From NCBI RefSeq assembly GCF_000214375.1, contig NC_015578.1:1364001-1428000 (forward strand): 64,000 bases of DNA. The letters run 5' to 3'. A program made the translations under genes and the position numbers. Under the pieces are notes generated by a model. The model was not told the DNA's origin. It ran no database searches and saw only the letters and a list, made by a program, of their open reading frames with translations. Within the stretch, counting starts at the first letter, position 1. Each line of letters starts with the position of its first letter. Of this stretch, positions 28,901 through 37,777 are shown in pieces. This DNA is from Treponema primitia ZAS-2 (GTDB lineage: Bacteria > Spirochaetota > Spirochaetia > Treponematales > Breznakiellaceae).

Positions 28901-29204
28901 TGTAACCCGCTTACAGCAGGCGGATATAGTCATCGGCGGACCCCAAAACCCCATTAGCGTAAGCCCCGAAACGGCCAAGATAAGCTGGCGCGGCGGGGCG
29001 AAGGCCTTTACGGTGAAGGGAACCGGACCCAGAGACGCTATACAGTGGTACGTGGACGGCGTACCGAAGCGCGACGCAACCGGTGATTCCGTTACCATCG
29101 TCGCCAGTGATTACCTGGCGACGGAACACACCCTTATGGTGAAGGTGATAACAGCAGCCGGGGTTTTGTATACCCGGGAATTGAAATTTACGGTTACCCA
29201 GTAA
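25914..29204 (+). CDS. Fibronectin-III-like repeat lipoprotein (unit A2)
   Basis: A 1096-aa paralogue of the A1 protein. The signal peptide MKAARFFALACGAALIFAGC ends in a lipobox Cys at 20. The N-terminal domain and the FN3-like repeats match A1 almost residue for residue up to the segment NVRTDNRP, near residue 808. The C-terminal 290 residues differ: an FN3-like unit (LLVSWNKASGATGYDLRYG), a cadherin-like domain (LGSLSIKGAALSPAFAADTT) and a last domain ending in LKFTVTQ. AAGGAG (25901-25906) supports this ATG; ATG 25866, in the same frame, is an alternative start. It is followed 15 bases later by B2. Confidence 0.78.
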   Translation: MKAARFFALACGAALIFAGCDLFLNKPEKDAISGAEYEVWLAKAPHLSVRMELVPGSGSANPPAGVIVLPDNRPKLEVPFNASFTVNPGFGFVEWQAYRAAAPGVKLGAEVQFRSLNASGTEVEVAAFINEELIIIPFCATLPGVTDHNLPNATFERLPTNYPVEIRFNTPIDPESLSFLTADNPQGTIAITGKADQGMTPTARDLTGQYDMQKDPSGLWIRLEPVRYGLALSNNNITIELGTGIRSRDYPIYMVESRALSYGAGDGPDLNFPVVDSRLIKGALGLEEDDVFFSGKTISYDNIGRVWPAGFLLKSDQAGQRTVYLFFDAYKTSAMIKDITITEERVMDIVGRAVTAEILPAPAYPNENLRNADSPLAWKYAQEFQKTPFVVAHTVQTVKEGVIRFYIQPRDSFGIGYSYADAQSRSLYVEALLDLPPDPVTGIGGVYNRIDGTITLTWADPANVDLDYIDISWAGGTAKAKAGEQRAVLADMVSGSYGFTIAAVDRGGNRSPAEEFAFNADSTIPSPVTGLSGYYNKDTQSMVLSWTNPQDPEVETIEISWAGMAAGATSIAKSGLSQGYAIPNILPANGAAYTVTVKTANTLKKSGGASVNIYPDITPPGPLTVGAFYDKGSRTIMLSWADPADTDLQEILLEWGISGAGIAGTERVGRGQGSYVITEAVSDSRGYTVRAYAFDRAGNQSAGKTLQVETDTTPPGAVWGLAGSYDREAQQITVAWTDPVDADLKEIRLGWQAENGALTTLTLGKGVGAYTINSVGYNSGEYSITVTAADQAGNAGKSETVNVRTDNRPATPGSIAAVNTLNSKELLVSWNKASGATGYDLRYGLSSSGSGAVVVGIDGGTTLSKTLSGLSDGAAYYVWVRAKDGTVLGDYNTTPVTGTPKNNNAALGSLSIKGAALSPAFAADTTKYTAILPAGSSEVTVDAAAEDSNAAVSYGFDGGFLSSAANFKTINPGAVVQARVSVTAQNGATTKTYTITVTRLQQADIVIGGPQNPISVSPETAKISWRGGAKAFTVKGTGPRDAIQWYVDGVPKRDATGDSVTIVASDYLATEHTLMVKVITAAGVLYTRELKFTVTQ

Positions 29205-29219
29205 AGAGGAAGGATCGCC

Positions 29220-32200
29220 ATGAACATATACGGGAAAAACGGTACTAAAATAGCAATCGTGTTGGCAGCCTTGCTGGCAGCGGGCCTCATCCTGGGCTCC
29301 TGCGCCAACGCCCTGGGCCCGGAAAACACGCCCGTCCTGGAATCTGCAACCCAGTTTCCCGCGCAGGGGATGGGGCGGCTGCAAATCTCCCTGGAACTTC
29401 CCTCTGATACGGATCTCCCGTCCCGGACGATCTTCCCCGAAAACCAGTTTACCAGGTATGAGCTGTCCTTTGCGGAAACCGGCGGACCCGGCGCCTATAC
29501 CCATGGGGATGAAGAATTGACCAGCGCAAGGGCCTCCGTGGACCTGCCCCCGGGAACCTGGACCATCACGGTGAAAGCCTATGCAGGCGCTGAGAGGGAC
29601 ATCCTCTCCGGAACCGGAACTGCCACAAACGTGGTGGTGAGCGCCGGCTCCGCAGCATCGGCGCCAATCACCCTTGGCAGGTATACTGAAAGCGCTGTAA
29701 GCGGCAAACTCAGTTGGAACATCACCTTACCTTCCGGCGGAACCTATGCGGATAATACCCTTACGGCGCTTGCTAAAGACGGGAATAATCTTACTGCGGG
29801 CCTTTTTGCGGATCCGATTAACCTGAGCGATCAATCCTCGTTGCTGGATTTGGACGGGAAGGAAATTGCGCCGGGGGAATACCTGGTGAAGCTGAGCATA
29901 AAAAGCGCCGCCGGGCCGGTCGCAACCTGGCTGGAGAGCGTCCATATTTATCCCGGACAGACCACCCACATCAGCCCGATTTTTAGCGCGGAGGCTTTCA
30001 GCGTCCAGGTTCCCGTGTATGGAGTGGTTACTAGTACCGGCAGCCTCAGCTTTACTTCAAAGACCGTGGAGGCTTTTAGCGAAGCCGACTATACGGCCCG
30101 CAATTTTAACGCCCCCCTCGATGTCAGCGTCGTTGACGCCCAAGGTTACGTCCTGTTTATTCCCGCAACGGTTCCCAAGGTGTACCTGCGCCTAACGGCT
30201 CTGGTGGATAGTAAGATCATCTACAAAGTGTACCCGGATGCGCTTCTCGTGGGCGCCGCCGCCGGCCCGAGAAACAAGCCCTTGCCCGCGGCGGCCTATG
30301 GCATTACCACGAACACCCCCGAGAATGGAACCATTACGGCCCCCTCCGCAGCCTTTGAGGGCGAACCGGTTGCCGTGACGGTAGAGCCGGACCCCAATTA
30401 TTTGTTGCAAGGGGGGTCCCTGACGTACAACTCAACCGCATTCACCGATACCTTCACCATGCCCGGCGAGGCCATAACCATAACGGCGACCTTCCTGTCA
30501 AGCTCCGGCATGGCGGCATCAGTGAACGGCGCCGCCTATGACACCCTGAGCAAAGCCTTTGACGCCGTGAACCGGGCGGAAACCGGCAGCCTCCTGGCGG
30601 GAACCCAGAGCAAGCCCGTGGTAATCACCCTGTTGAAGAACGCGGACATAGGCGCCGCAGCCAACTGCATAACCCTTGACACGGGCAGGTATGTCCAGCT
30701 GATCAGCAACAACAGCAGCGGGCTTACCATCAAACTGACCACCAACGATGTAGGCTCCATCTTCACCGTGGCGACCGGCGCCGGCCTCACCCTGGGGGAC
30801 GGGATCAACCCCCTCACCCTGGACGGCGGCGCGGCATCCACCCCCATCTGCACCAACACTGACGCCCTGGTAACGGTGACCGGTTCCCTGACCATCAAGG
30901 CCGGGGCCATCGTGCAGAACAATAGGAACACAACCGCGACCACCTCAGCTTACGGCGGCGGCGTGCGGGTAAACGGAACCGGGACCATGCTCCTGGAAGG
31001 AACCATCAAGCAGAACAGCAGCGATAGTGGCGGCGGCATCTACCTGGATGCGGGCAGCGCCCTGACCATCCAGGGCAGCGCCCAGGTGTTCTCCAACAAC
31101 GAAGTATATCTTGCCGCCACAAGCGCAAAGATAAGCATGGGGGATAGCCTTACCCAGGCCGCCGTGGCGGTGATTAAACCCGCCGTATATGCCGACTGGG
31201 AGACGACGCCGCTGATCACCGGCGATGTGAACTTGTTCGCGGACCACTACACCCAGTTTACGGTGAGCCCCGAGCCCAGCCACAACTGGAAGATAAGCCC
31301 CAATGCCACCCCGGTGGGCGCCCTGATGGACGCCCAGTTCATCGTTACCTACAATACCCGGTTGATAGGCTACTACAAAACCCTCGCCACTGCGCTGAGC
31401 GGCATCACCGCCGCCGGCTCTGCAGGCAGCATAAACGAACCCATTATCATCACCATGTATACGAATACCAGTCTTGCCAGCGACGGTGACGCTATGACAA
31501 TCAGCGGGGATTCCTTTATTCAACTGATTCCCGGCAACCAGGATGGCGTCACCATCAGTCGGGCATACAGTTCGTCAACTAAACCGGTCTTTACGGTGGC
31601 TGCCGGCTCCCGGTTAACCCTGGGGGTGGATGGGGGAACCATCCCCCTGATCATAGACGGCACGTCAAAGACCACCACGGCCGCATTGATTGGGGTGGTG
31701 GGAACCCTGATCATGAACGGGGGAACCATCAGAGGCAATACTGGCTCCACCACCGCCAACGGCGGCGGGGTGTATATGACCAACGGGACCTTCACCATGA
31801 ACGGGGGAACTATCTCCGGCAATAGATTCAACAACGGCGGCGGGGTGTATATGACCAGCGGGACCTTCACCATGAACGGGGGAACCATCACCGACAATAG
31901 CTCCAACAGTAAAGGCGGCGGTGTGTATGTGGCCGGCGGGATCTTCACCATGACTGGGGGAATCATCAGCGGCAATCGCTCCAGCAGCGACGGCGGCGGG
32001 GTGTATGTGGACGGCGGGACCTTCACCATGGGCGTGGGAGGGGAAACTATCACCGGCAACACCGCCTACAAGGGCGGCGGCGGGGTGTATGTGACCGGCG
32101 ATAAGACCTTCACCATGAACGGGGGAACCATCACCGTCAACAACGGCTCCGACGGCGGCGGGGTGTATGCGAGTACGGACTTCGCCATGAACGGGGGAAT

Positions 32201-32744
32201 TATCACCGCCAACGATGGCGTCAGCGGCGGCGGAGTGTATACGAGCAAGAGCTTCACCTTGAATACGGGAGCCATCACCGGCAACAACGGCTTCGACGGC
32301 GCCGGGGTGTATGTGAACGCCGGGGACTTCAACATAAAAGGGGGAACCATCAACCGCAATAGAGCAGACAACAACGGCGGCGGGGTGTATATGAGCGGAG
32401 GGAACTCCGAAATGAGATTGGGAGAAATCCGCGACAATACCTGCAACAACGACGGCGGCGGGGTGTTTATTAGTTACGGTGCACGCTTCAGCATGGTCAC
32501 TGGAACCTTCAACCGCAATAGAGCAGGCAACGACGGCGGCGGGGTGTATGTGGCCGGCGTGTTCGCCTGGGATGTTGGGCAGGGAAGCGGAACCATTGCT
32601 GCCGACCAGATTGCCGGCCGTTTTGGCAAAGTCATGTATAAGACTCAATACGGTACGGCAAAGTATTCACAGGTCTTAGATATCCCACTCGAAGGCATAA
32701 ACACCCCTGACAAGTATAGGGACTTCGTGCTGCCGCCGGTATAA
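29220..32744 (+). CDS. Beta-helix repeat lipoprotein (unit B2)
   Basis: A 1174-aa predicted lipoprotein with a signal peptide ending LILGSC (Cys about 28). It has the same layout as B1: N-terminal beta domains, a conserved EFEGEPVAV-like segment, then GGGVYMTNGTFTMNGGTISG repeats from about 835 to 1110. The repeat signature here is mostly FTMNGGTI, against FTLSGGTI in B1, so the arrays have expanded separately. There is no C-terminal barrel. With A2 it forms the second copy of the two-gene unit. A role in surface binding is inferred. Confidence 0.77.
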   Translation: MNIYGKNGTKIAIVLAALLAAGLILGSCANALGPENTPVLESATQFPAQGMGRLQISLELPSDTDLPSRTIFPENQFTRYELSFAETGGPGAYTHGDEELTSARASVDLPPGTWTITVKAYAGAERDILSGTGTATNVVVSAGSAASAPITLGRYTESAVSGKLSWNITLPSGGTYADNTLTALAKDGNNLTAGLFADPINLSDQSSLLDLDGKEIAPGEYLVKLSIKSAAGPVATWLESVHIYPGQTTHISPIFSAEAFSVQVPVYGVVTSTGSLSFTSKTVEAFSEADYTARNFNAPLDVSVVDAQGYVLFIPATVPKVYLRLTALVDSKIIYKVYPDALLVGAAAGPRNKPLPAAAYGITTNTPENGTITAPSAAFEGEPVAVTVEPDPNYLLQGGSLTYNSTAFTDTFTMPGEAITITATFLSSSGMAASVNGAAYDTLSKAFDAVNRAETGSLLAGTQSKPVVITLLKNADIGAAANCITLDTGRYVQLISNNSSGLTIKLTTNDVGSIFTVATGAGLTLGDGINPLTLDGGAASTPICTNTDALVTVTGSLTIKAGAIVQNNRNTTATTSAYGGGVRVNGTGTMLLEGTIKQNSSDSGGGIYLDAGSALTIQGSAQVFSNNEVYLAATSAKISMGDSLTQAAVAVIKPAVYADWETTPLITGDVNLFADHYTQFTVSPEPSHNWKISPNATPVGALMDAQFIVTYNTRLIGYYKTLATALSGITAAGSAGSINEPIIITMYTNTSLASDGDAMTISGDSFIQLIPGNQDGVTISRAYSSSTKPVFTVAAGSRLTLGVDGGTIPLIIDGTSKTTTAALIGVVGTLIMNGGTIRGNTGSTTANGGGVYMTNGTFTMNGGTISGNRFNNGGGVYMTSGTFTMNGGTITDNSSNSKGGGVYVAGGIFTMTGGIISGNRSSSDGGGVYVDGGTFTMGVGGETITGNTAYKGGGGVYVTGDKTFTMNGGTITVNNGSDGGGVYASTDFAMNGGIITANDGVSGGGVYTSKSFTLNTGAITGNNGFDGAGVYVNAGDFNIKGGTINRNRADNNGGGVYMSGGNSEMRLGEIRDNTCNNDGGGVFISYGARFSMVTGTFNRNRAGNDGGGVYVAGVFAWDVGQGSGTIAADQIAGRFGKVMYKTQYGTAKYSQVLDIPLEGINTPDKYRDFVLPPV

Positions 32745-32873
32745 ATTAAGGGGAAGAAACCGGCGCCTGCGGGGCTCCCCTGGAGTACGGGGGGTTCCCC
32801 CGCAAGCCGTGGGAGGGAAAACGGCGCCTGGCGCCGGGGCCATGAAATTGAACCCGGAAATAGGAGTTTTTGA
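32745..32873. other. GC-rich spacer with hairpins
   Basis: It contains a stem of GCGGGG with CCCCGC near 32767-32803 and a GGCGCCTGGCGCC palindrome near 32824. Related GCC-rich palindromes follow the B1 gene (about 25825) and, in weaker form, the FecR-like gene (about 33287). There is no T-tract, so a terminator role is uncertain. Confidence 0.4.
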
Positions 32874-33287
32874 ATGAAAAGAGCATTATTTCTCAGCACG
32901 GTGTTGATTTTTACCTTGGCGGGTCTTGCCTTTGGGGCGGATACCTTCACGGTGAAAAGCTTTTCCGGAAAAGTGGACCAGCTGGAGCCTTCCGGCCAGT
33001 GGGTTTCTGTTTCTGTAGGGGGAACCCTCAGTGCATCAACCACGGTGAAACTCGGGCTTAATTCTATCCTGGTTGTCGTGCAGGGTGACCAGGAGTCGAC
33101 CATCCGGGCGGCCCGCCAGGGCACCTTGGAAAGCCTACTGAGCGCCGGAACCGGGGGCGGCAAGATTTCTGTAGGGGGAACGGTGACCAATTCCACGGTG
33201 GAGGGAAATGCCCAGGGAGTATCCAATATTCCCACCGCTACTTCCCGGGCAGGCGATACAGCCGCCGACCTGGACTGGGTTAAATAG
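32874..33287 (+). CDS. Secreted FecR-like domain protein
   Basis: A 137-aa exported protein with a signal peptide (LFLSTVLIFTLAGLAFGA). The mature part, VKSFSGKVDQLEPSGQWVSV then GGTLSASTTVKLGLNSILVV, follows the beta pattern of FecR domains (effect of a tag, threshold, then induced-value strand). FecR domains occur in TonB signalling and in many spirochaete envelope proteins. AGGAG at 32862-32866 supports the ATG. It lies about 50 bases before the next envelope gene and is probably co-transcribed with it. Confidence 0.7.
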   Translation: MKRALFLSTVLIFTLAGLAFGADTFTVKSFSGKVDQLEPSGQWVSVSVGGTLSASTTVKLGLNSILVVVQGDQESTIRAARQGTLESLLSAGTGGGKISVGGTVTNSTVEGNAQGVSNIPTATSRAGDTAADLDWVK

Positions 33288-33339
33288 GCACCTGGTGCCG
33301 AAGAAAAGGCAAGGTCACAGTAAAAGGATGAAAACAGAC

Positions 33340-35262
33340 ATGATATCTCGGCAGTATAAAGCCATCTTTTTCCTCCTGTTCCTGGCCTTTGGCCGGTTCG
33401 CCCGGCTTCCGGCCCTGGATTTTACCCTGCGGCCCCGGCCCTTCCTGCTTATCCCTCAGGGCGAAGTAGCCGACCTCTATGCCATGGGCTACGGGGGGGA
33501 TCTGCTTTTTGACCTGGATGTTTCCAGCATCCTTACCAATCCCTGGGGGCTCGGGTATTCCCTGGGCCTGGAAGGGGCTTTTATCTACGCAGATCTTGCC
33601 CAGGGGGCGGAGGGGGATATCCAGATCTATTCCGCCGGGGCGGGGGCGCGGCTTTTCGGCTATCCTCTTTCCCGGCTTGCCCTTTCCCTGGACGGGGCTT
33701 TTGGGCTTTCCCAGGCTATTCAGCATTATGGGCACCAGGAAGACGGCAGCGCCGCCTCCTGGTACTGGCGGGCCGGGGCGGAGGCGGGGTTCCGCTTTGC
33801 CCCGTTTTTCACCTTTGCCCTGAACGGCGGCTACCGGTATTACCATAACGAGCGCCGGGACGGAGCCCTGTACCAGGGGCTCTACGCTGGGCTTACGTTT
33901 CAGTTTACCCTTTCTACCAAAAAAGCTGCGGGTTTACGTCTGGAACTGATCCAGGAAGAGCCTGTATACCCGTTGTTCCTGTCCCTCTACCAGCGGAACG
34001 GCGCAGGGACCCTCAGGATTAGTAATTATGAAACGGCAGAGATACGGAATGTGCGGGTGAGTTTCCGGGCGGGGCAGTATACATCATCGGAGATCAGCTG
34101 CGGGAATATCGGCTTTATCGGCCGGGGCCGCCATGCAGAACTGCCCCTGTATGCGGATTTTTCCCCGGCGCTGCTTAACTTTACTGAGGACGGCCGTATC
34201 CTGGGGGAAGTGGTGATCCGCTATACCTTCCTGGGCTCGGAGCGGACAGCGGTCATCAGTAGTACTGTGCGGGTGGTAAACCGCAATGCCTACCGCTGGG
34301 GGGATAACGCAAGCCTGGCGGCCTTTGTATCCCCCACCGCGCCGGCGCCCCTGGAGTACGCCAAGTATGTGGTGGGCCTGGCCCGGAGCAAGCGGCGCAC
34401 CGGCTTAAATCAGAATATGCAGTTTTCCCTCTGGCTCTACGAGGGCCTTCTGACCGCAGGGCTCAGGCAGAGCGCCGGCTCTAACAGGGTTACTGACATT
34501 GATAGCATCCAGTTCCCCTCGGAGACCCTGGCTTTCCGTTCCGGGAACGCCGTGGATATTGGTCTGCTCTACGCCAATACCCTGGAATCCTCAGGCATTC
34601 CCGCCGCGATTATACCCCTGGAGGATGATTTTATGGTCCTCTATTCCTTAGGTATAAGCCAGGCTGCCGCGGACAGTCTTTTTACCAATATAGAAAATCT
34701 TTTGGTTATCAATGATGAAATGTGGATGCCCCTTTCCATGGCGAATTTCAATAACGGCTTTATGAACAGTTGGGAAGGGGGAAGCAAACGGTTGAACCAG
34801 GCCTTTGAAGCCGGGGAGGCCCTTGATTTTATCAGGTTTGCCGATGCCTGGGCGGCCTATCCTCCGGTGGTTCCCCCGGTGGAGGCTCAGAGCGCCCGGC
34901 CGGAGGAAGGGGCCTTAAACCGCCGGGTGGACACCGCCTTTGGCATATACATTGCCACTGAGCTTGAGCCTAAGATAGGGGCCCTGGAAGCCCAGCTCGG
35001 CGCCAATCCTGGGGCTGCATCATTTAACCAGTTGGGCTTACTATTACTGCGGGCCAACCGCCCGGAAGATGCAAAGCCGGTTTTTGAACAGGCCGCTTCG
35101 TACGGCTCTGCGGCGGGGATGGTCAACCGGGGAAACCTTTCCCTGCTTGACAAGGATTTTACCGGGGCGGAAGCCTGGTTCACCCAGGCCCTGGGGCTGA
35201 ACCCGGAAAACGCCGCAGCGAAAAACGGCCTGGCCCAGATGGCCCTGCAGCGGGGAGAGTAG
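33340..35262 (+). CDS. Envelope protein with degenerate transglutaminase-like domain and TPR
   Basis: About 640 aa, with a signal peptide (KAIFFLLFLAF) and an N-terminal region of alternating strands ending near 190, like a small outer-membrane barrel. A beta-sandwich follows, then a transglutaminase-like region at about 370-500, then TPR-like helices to the end. Aligned with the next gene, the catalytic segment GGDCDDLSILFC reads SGNAVDIGLLYA here and the GHIYMAFD histidine is lost. The nucleophile and histidine are therefore absent and the domain is probably non-catalytic. The start could also be the ATG at 33328; 33340 has better spacing to AAAAGGA. Confidence 0.65.
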   Translation: MISRQYKAIFFLLFLAFGRFARLPALDFTLRPRPFLLIPQGEVADLYAMGYGGDLLFDLDVSSILTNPWGLGYSLGLEGAFIYADLAQGAEGDIQIYSAGAGARLFGYPLSRLALSLDGAFGLSQAIQHYGHQEDGSAASWYWRAGAEAGFRFAPFFTFALNGGYRYYHNERRDGALYQGLYAGLTFQFTLSTKKAAGLRLELIQEEPVYPLFLSLYQRNGAGTLRISNYETAEIRNVRVSFRAGQYTSSEISCGNIGFIGRGRHAELPLYADFSPALLNFTEDGRILGEVVIRYTFLGSERTAVISSTVRVVNRNAYRWGDNASLAAFVSPTAPAPLEYAKYVVGLARSKRRTGLNQNMQFSLWLYEGLLTAGLRQSAGSNRVTDIDSIQFPSETLAFRSGNAVDIGLLYANTLESSGIPAAIIPLEDDFMVLYSLGISQAAADSLFTNIENLLVINDEMWMPLSMANFNNGFMNSWEGGSKRLNQAFEAGEALDFIRFADAWAAYPPVVPPVEAQSARPEEGALNRRVDTAFGIYIATELEPKIGALEAQLGANPGAASFNQLGLLLLRANRPEDAKPVFEQAASYGSAAGMVNRGNLSLLDKDFTGAEAWFTQALGLNPENAAAKNGLAQMALQRGE

Positions 35263-35263
35263 G

Positions 35264-37744
35264 GTGGTGCGCCTTGCAACGCCGGCTTTAGTCGGCCCGA
35301 CTTTAGTCGGCAAGTTCCCCGCGCTACTTGCAACGCAGTTCCCCGCGCACAAACGCTGCCGGATTTTCCCTGTGCTTATCGCCTTTTTGCTGCTTAGCGC
35401 TGCCGCCGCCTATGGCGAAAACAGCATTGCCCTGCGGCTTTCCCCGGGCGCCGCCATTCCCTTGGGGGATAGCGTCTTTGTGCCCGGTTTCGGGGCCGCA
35501 GGCCTGGCGGAGTGGGCGTTCAGCCTGAAGCCCCAAAGCCGGTTTTTTTCGGGCCTACGGCTGGGGGGTGGGTTTTTCCAAATTGCCGTGGAAACCGGGT
35601 CCCCTATTGTTTTTACCCAGGGGAAGCTGGGGCTTTTTTTCCAGTGGCGCGCCCTGGACCGGCTCTCCCTCTGGGTGGAAGGAAACGGGGGTATCTTTAC
35701 CTACAACTACTCCTGGGATGATACCGCCGACACCCGGCTGCGCCTGGGAGGGAGCCTGGGGGCGGATTTTCATCTTACCCCGGCTATAGCCCTCTATGCC
35801 GCCGCAGATTACAACTGGCACAGTATTACTCCCGACAGTTCCCTCACTACCCTGGGCATTAACCTGGGAGTACGCCTTGATCTGTTAGAATTACTGCGCA
35901 AGGAGACAAGGGTTGCCGGGGAAAAGAAAACCCAGGAGTCGGTATTTCCCGTTTCTTACGCCTGGTACGAAAATAACCCCCTAGCTTCCGTGCGGGTCAC
36001 CAACCAGGAACCCACCGCTATAAACGATGTGCAGCTTTCTTTTTACCTGGAGCGGTACATGGGGCAGCCCACCCTGTTTTATACCATACCCCTTCTCAAG
36101 CCCGGGGAGTCTGTGGAGGTCCCGGTCACCGCCCTGTTTAATGAAGCCATGATGGACCTGACGGAGAACATCACCGCCAATGCGTCCCTGCGTATTGATT
36201 ATCGGGCGCTGAGCCAGGTTAAGCAGGCGGAACTGCCCTTGCAAATGCCCATCTACCACCGGAACGCCATGAGCTGGGACGATGACCGCCGGGCCGCATC
36301 TTTTGTGTCATCCCAGGACCCGGCGGCAAAATTCTTTGCCCGGCATGTGCAGTCCATCACCGATACCCGGCTCAGGCCCTTTAAGGGCTCCCCGGAGCGT
36401 ATCCCCCGGAATATCCAATACGCCCTGGGCCTCTTTGAGGCCCTCAAGGTCTACGGCATCAATTATGTCATTGATCCCTCAAGCTCCTATATTGAACTGT
36501 CGGAAAACGCAAGCAGCCTGGATACCCTGAACTATCCCTACCAGACCCTGTACTACCGGGGCGGGGACTGCGATGACCTGTCTATCCTGTTCTGTTCAAT
36601 GCTGGAAGTATTGGGCATAGACACGGCGTTTATAACCATACCGGGACATATCTATATGGCCTTTGATTCAGGGCTCACCGAAGAAGAAGGGCGGGAACAA
36701 TTTTTTCTCCCCGATGATTTGATTTACCAGGGGGGAAAAGCCTGGGTTCCCCTGGAGATAACCCAGACCGCCGCGCCCTTTTATCAGGCCTGGCGGACCG
36801 GGGCGCAGGAATGGCGGGACGCCGGATCAGAAGGCAGCTTCTTCCCCATGCAGGAATCCTGGGCCCGCTATAAGCCGGTAAGCGTCAGTGATGCTGCGGA
36901 CAAGATGCCCGAGCTGCCCGATGAGGACAGCCTTATTGACGCCATCGAGGAATCCCTGAACATCTATGCCGGGTTTCTTATACGCCCCCGGACCCGGGAA
37001 CTGGAAGGGCAGATCGCGGCCTCTTCATCGGGGATCGCCATGGTGCGGCGGAACGACTTGGGCGGCTTGTACGGAAAGACCGGGATGCTCCTCAATGCAG
37101 AAACCGAACTAAGCCGCATACCCTCAAACGCCCCGGTGGCGCTCAACCTGGGAAACATAGCTTTTGTGCGGGGCCACTATGATGACGCCGAAAGCCTGTA
37201 CCGGGAAAGCCTGGAGCGGGAACCGGAAAACATCCTGGCCCGGCTCGGTCTGGCCCGGACCTGCTATGAGCAGGGGGACTATGCCGGGGCGGAACGGGAG
37301 TACCGGTATTTACAGGAAGCCAACCCGGAACTGGCGGAACAGTATCCCTACCTGGGAATCTGGCGGGAAACCCTGGGACAGCCCCTGAGCTACTCGGACC
37401 GCCTGGTAACAACCCTGTGGATGGATGCCCAATGGCAGCTGGAAACGAACAGAATAGCTGCGGAGGCTGCGGAAACGGAGTGGCTTACGGAGGCGGAGCA
37501 GACTGCGGTGGAGCAGGAAGAAGAATCACCCGCCCTGGCCGCCTTCTACCGGGTTGTCTATGGCGACAGCTTAGTTCGCATTGCCCAGCGGGGTTACATC
37601 TACGGCGATTGGAAACAGTGGAGACGTATTTATGAAGCCAACAAGGCCGCGTTCCCCCGCCGGGGCGATCCGGATTTCATACTGCCCGGTATGATCCTGC
37701 GTATCCCGTCAATCAACGGAGAGAAGCGCAGCGGGACATGGTAA
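35264..37744 (+). CDS. Envelope protein with transglutaminase-like, TPR and LysM domains
   Basis: An 826-aa paralogue of the preceding protein with the same order: signal peptide (FPVLIAFLLLSAAAAYG), beta-barrel-like N-terminus, sandwich, transglutaminase-like core and TPR. It adds a C-terminal LysM (YGDSLVRIAQRGYIYGDW ... LPGMILRIPS), which would bind peptidoglycan. The core keeps GGDCDDLSILFC (Cys about 436), PGHIYMAFD and WVPLEIT, so catalysis is plausible. The start is GTG 35264, just after the upstream stop, with GGGGAG 6 bases before. Residues 3-28 lie in an unusual repeated DNA stretch (see findings). Confidence 0.72.
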   Translation: MVRLATPALVGPTLVGKFPALLATQFPAHKRCRIFPVLIAFLLLSAAAAYGENSIALRLSPGAAIPLGDSVFVPGFGAAGLAEWAFSLKPQSRFFSGLRLGGGFFQIAVETGSPIVFTQGKLGLFFQWRALDRLSLWVEGNGGIFTYNYSWDDTADTRLRLGGSLGADFHLTPAIALYAAADYNWHSITPDSSLTTLGINLGVRLDLLELLRKETRVAGEKKTQESVFPVSYAWYENNPLASVRVTNQEPTAINDVQLSFYLERYMGQPTLFYTIPLLKPGESVEVPVTALFNEAMMDLTENITANASLRIDYRALSQVKQAELPLQMPIYHRNAMSWDDDRRAASFVSSQDPAAKFFARHVQSITDTRLRPFKGSPERIPRNIQYALGLFEALKVYGINYVIDPSSSYIELSENASSLDTLNYPYQTLYYRGGDCDDLSILFCSMLEVLGIDTAFITIPGHIYMAFDSGLTEEEGREQFFLPDDLIYQGGKAWVPLEITQTAAPFYQAWRTGAQEWRDAGSEGSFFPMQESWARYKPVSVSDAADKMPELPDEDSLIDAIEESLNIYAGFLIRPRTRELEGQIAASSSGIAMVRRNDLGGLYGKTGMLLNAETELSRIPSNAPVALNLGNIAFVRGHYDDAESLYRESLEREPENILARLGLARTCYEQGDYAGAEREYRYLQEANPELAEQYPYLGIWRETLGQPLSYSDRLVTTLWMDAQWQLETNRIAAEAAETEWLTEAEQTAVEQEEESPALAAFYRVVYGDSLVRIAQRGYIYGDWKQWRRIYEANKAAFPRRGDPDFILPGMILRIPSINGEKRSGTW

Positions 37745-37777
37745 GACGCCAACAGTATGGTGACTGAATAGCCGCCT

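Noticed and set aside
20698-32744. B proteins as classical autotransporters
   Set aside because: There is no C-terminal beta-barrel domain, and both have lipoprotein signal peptides.
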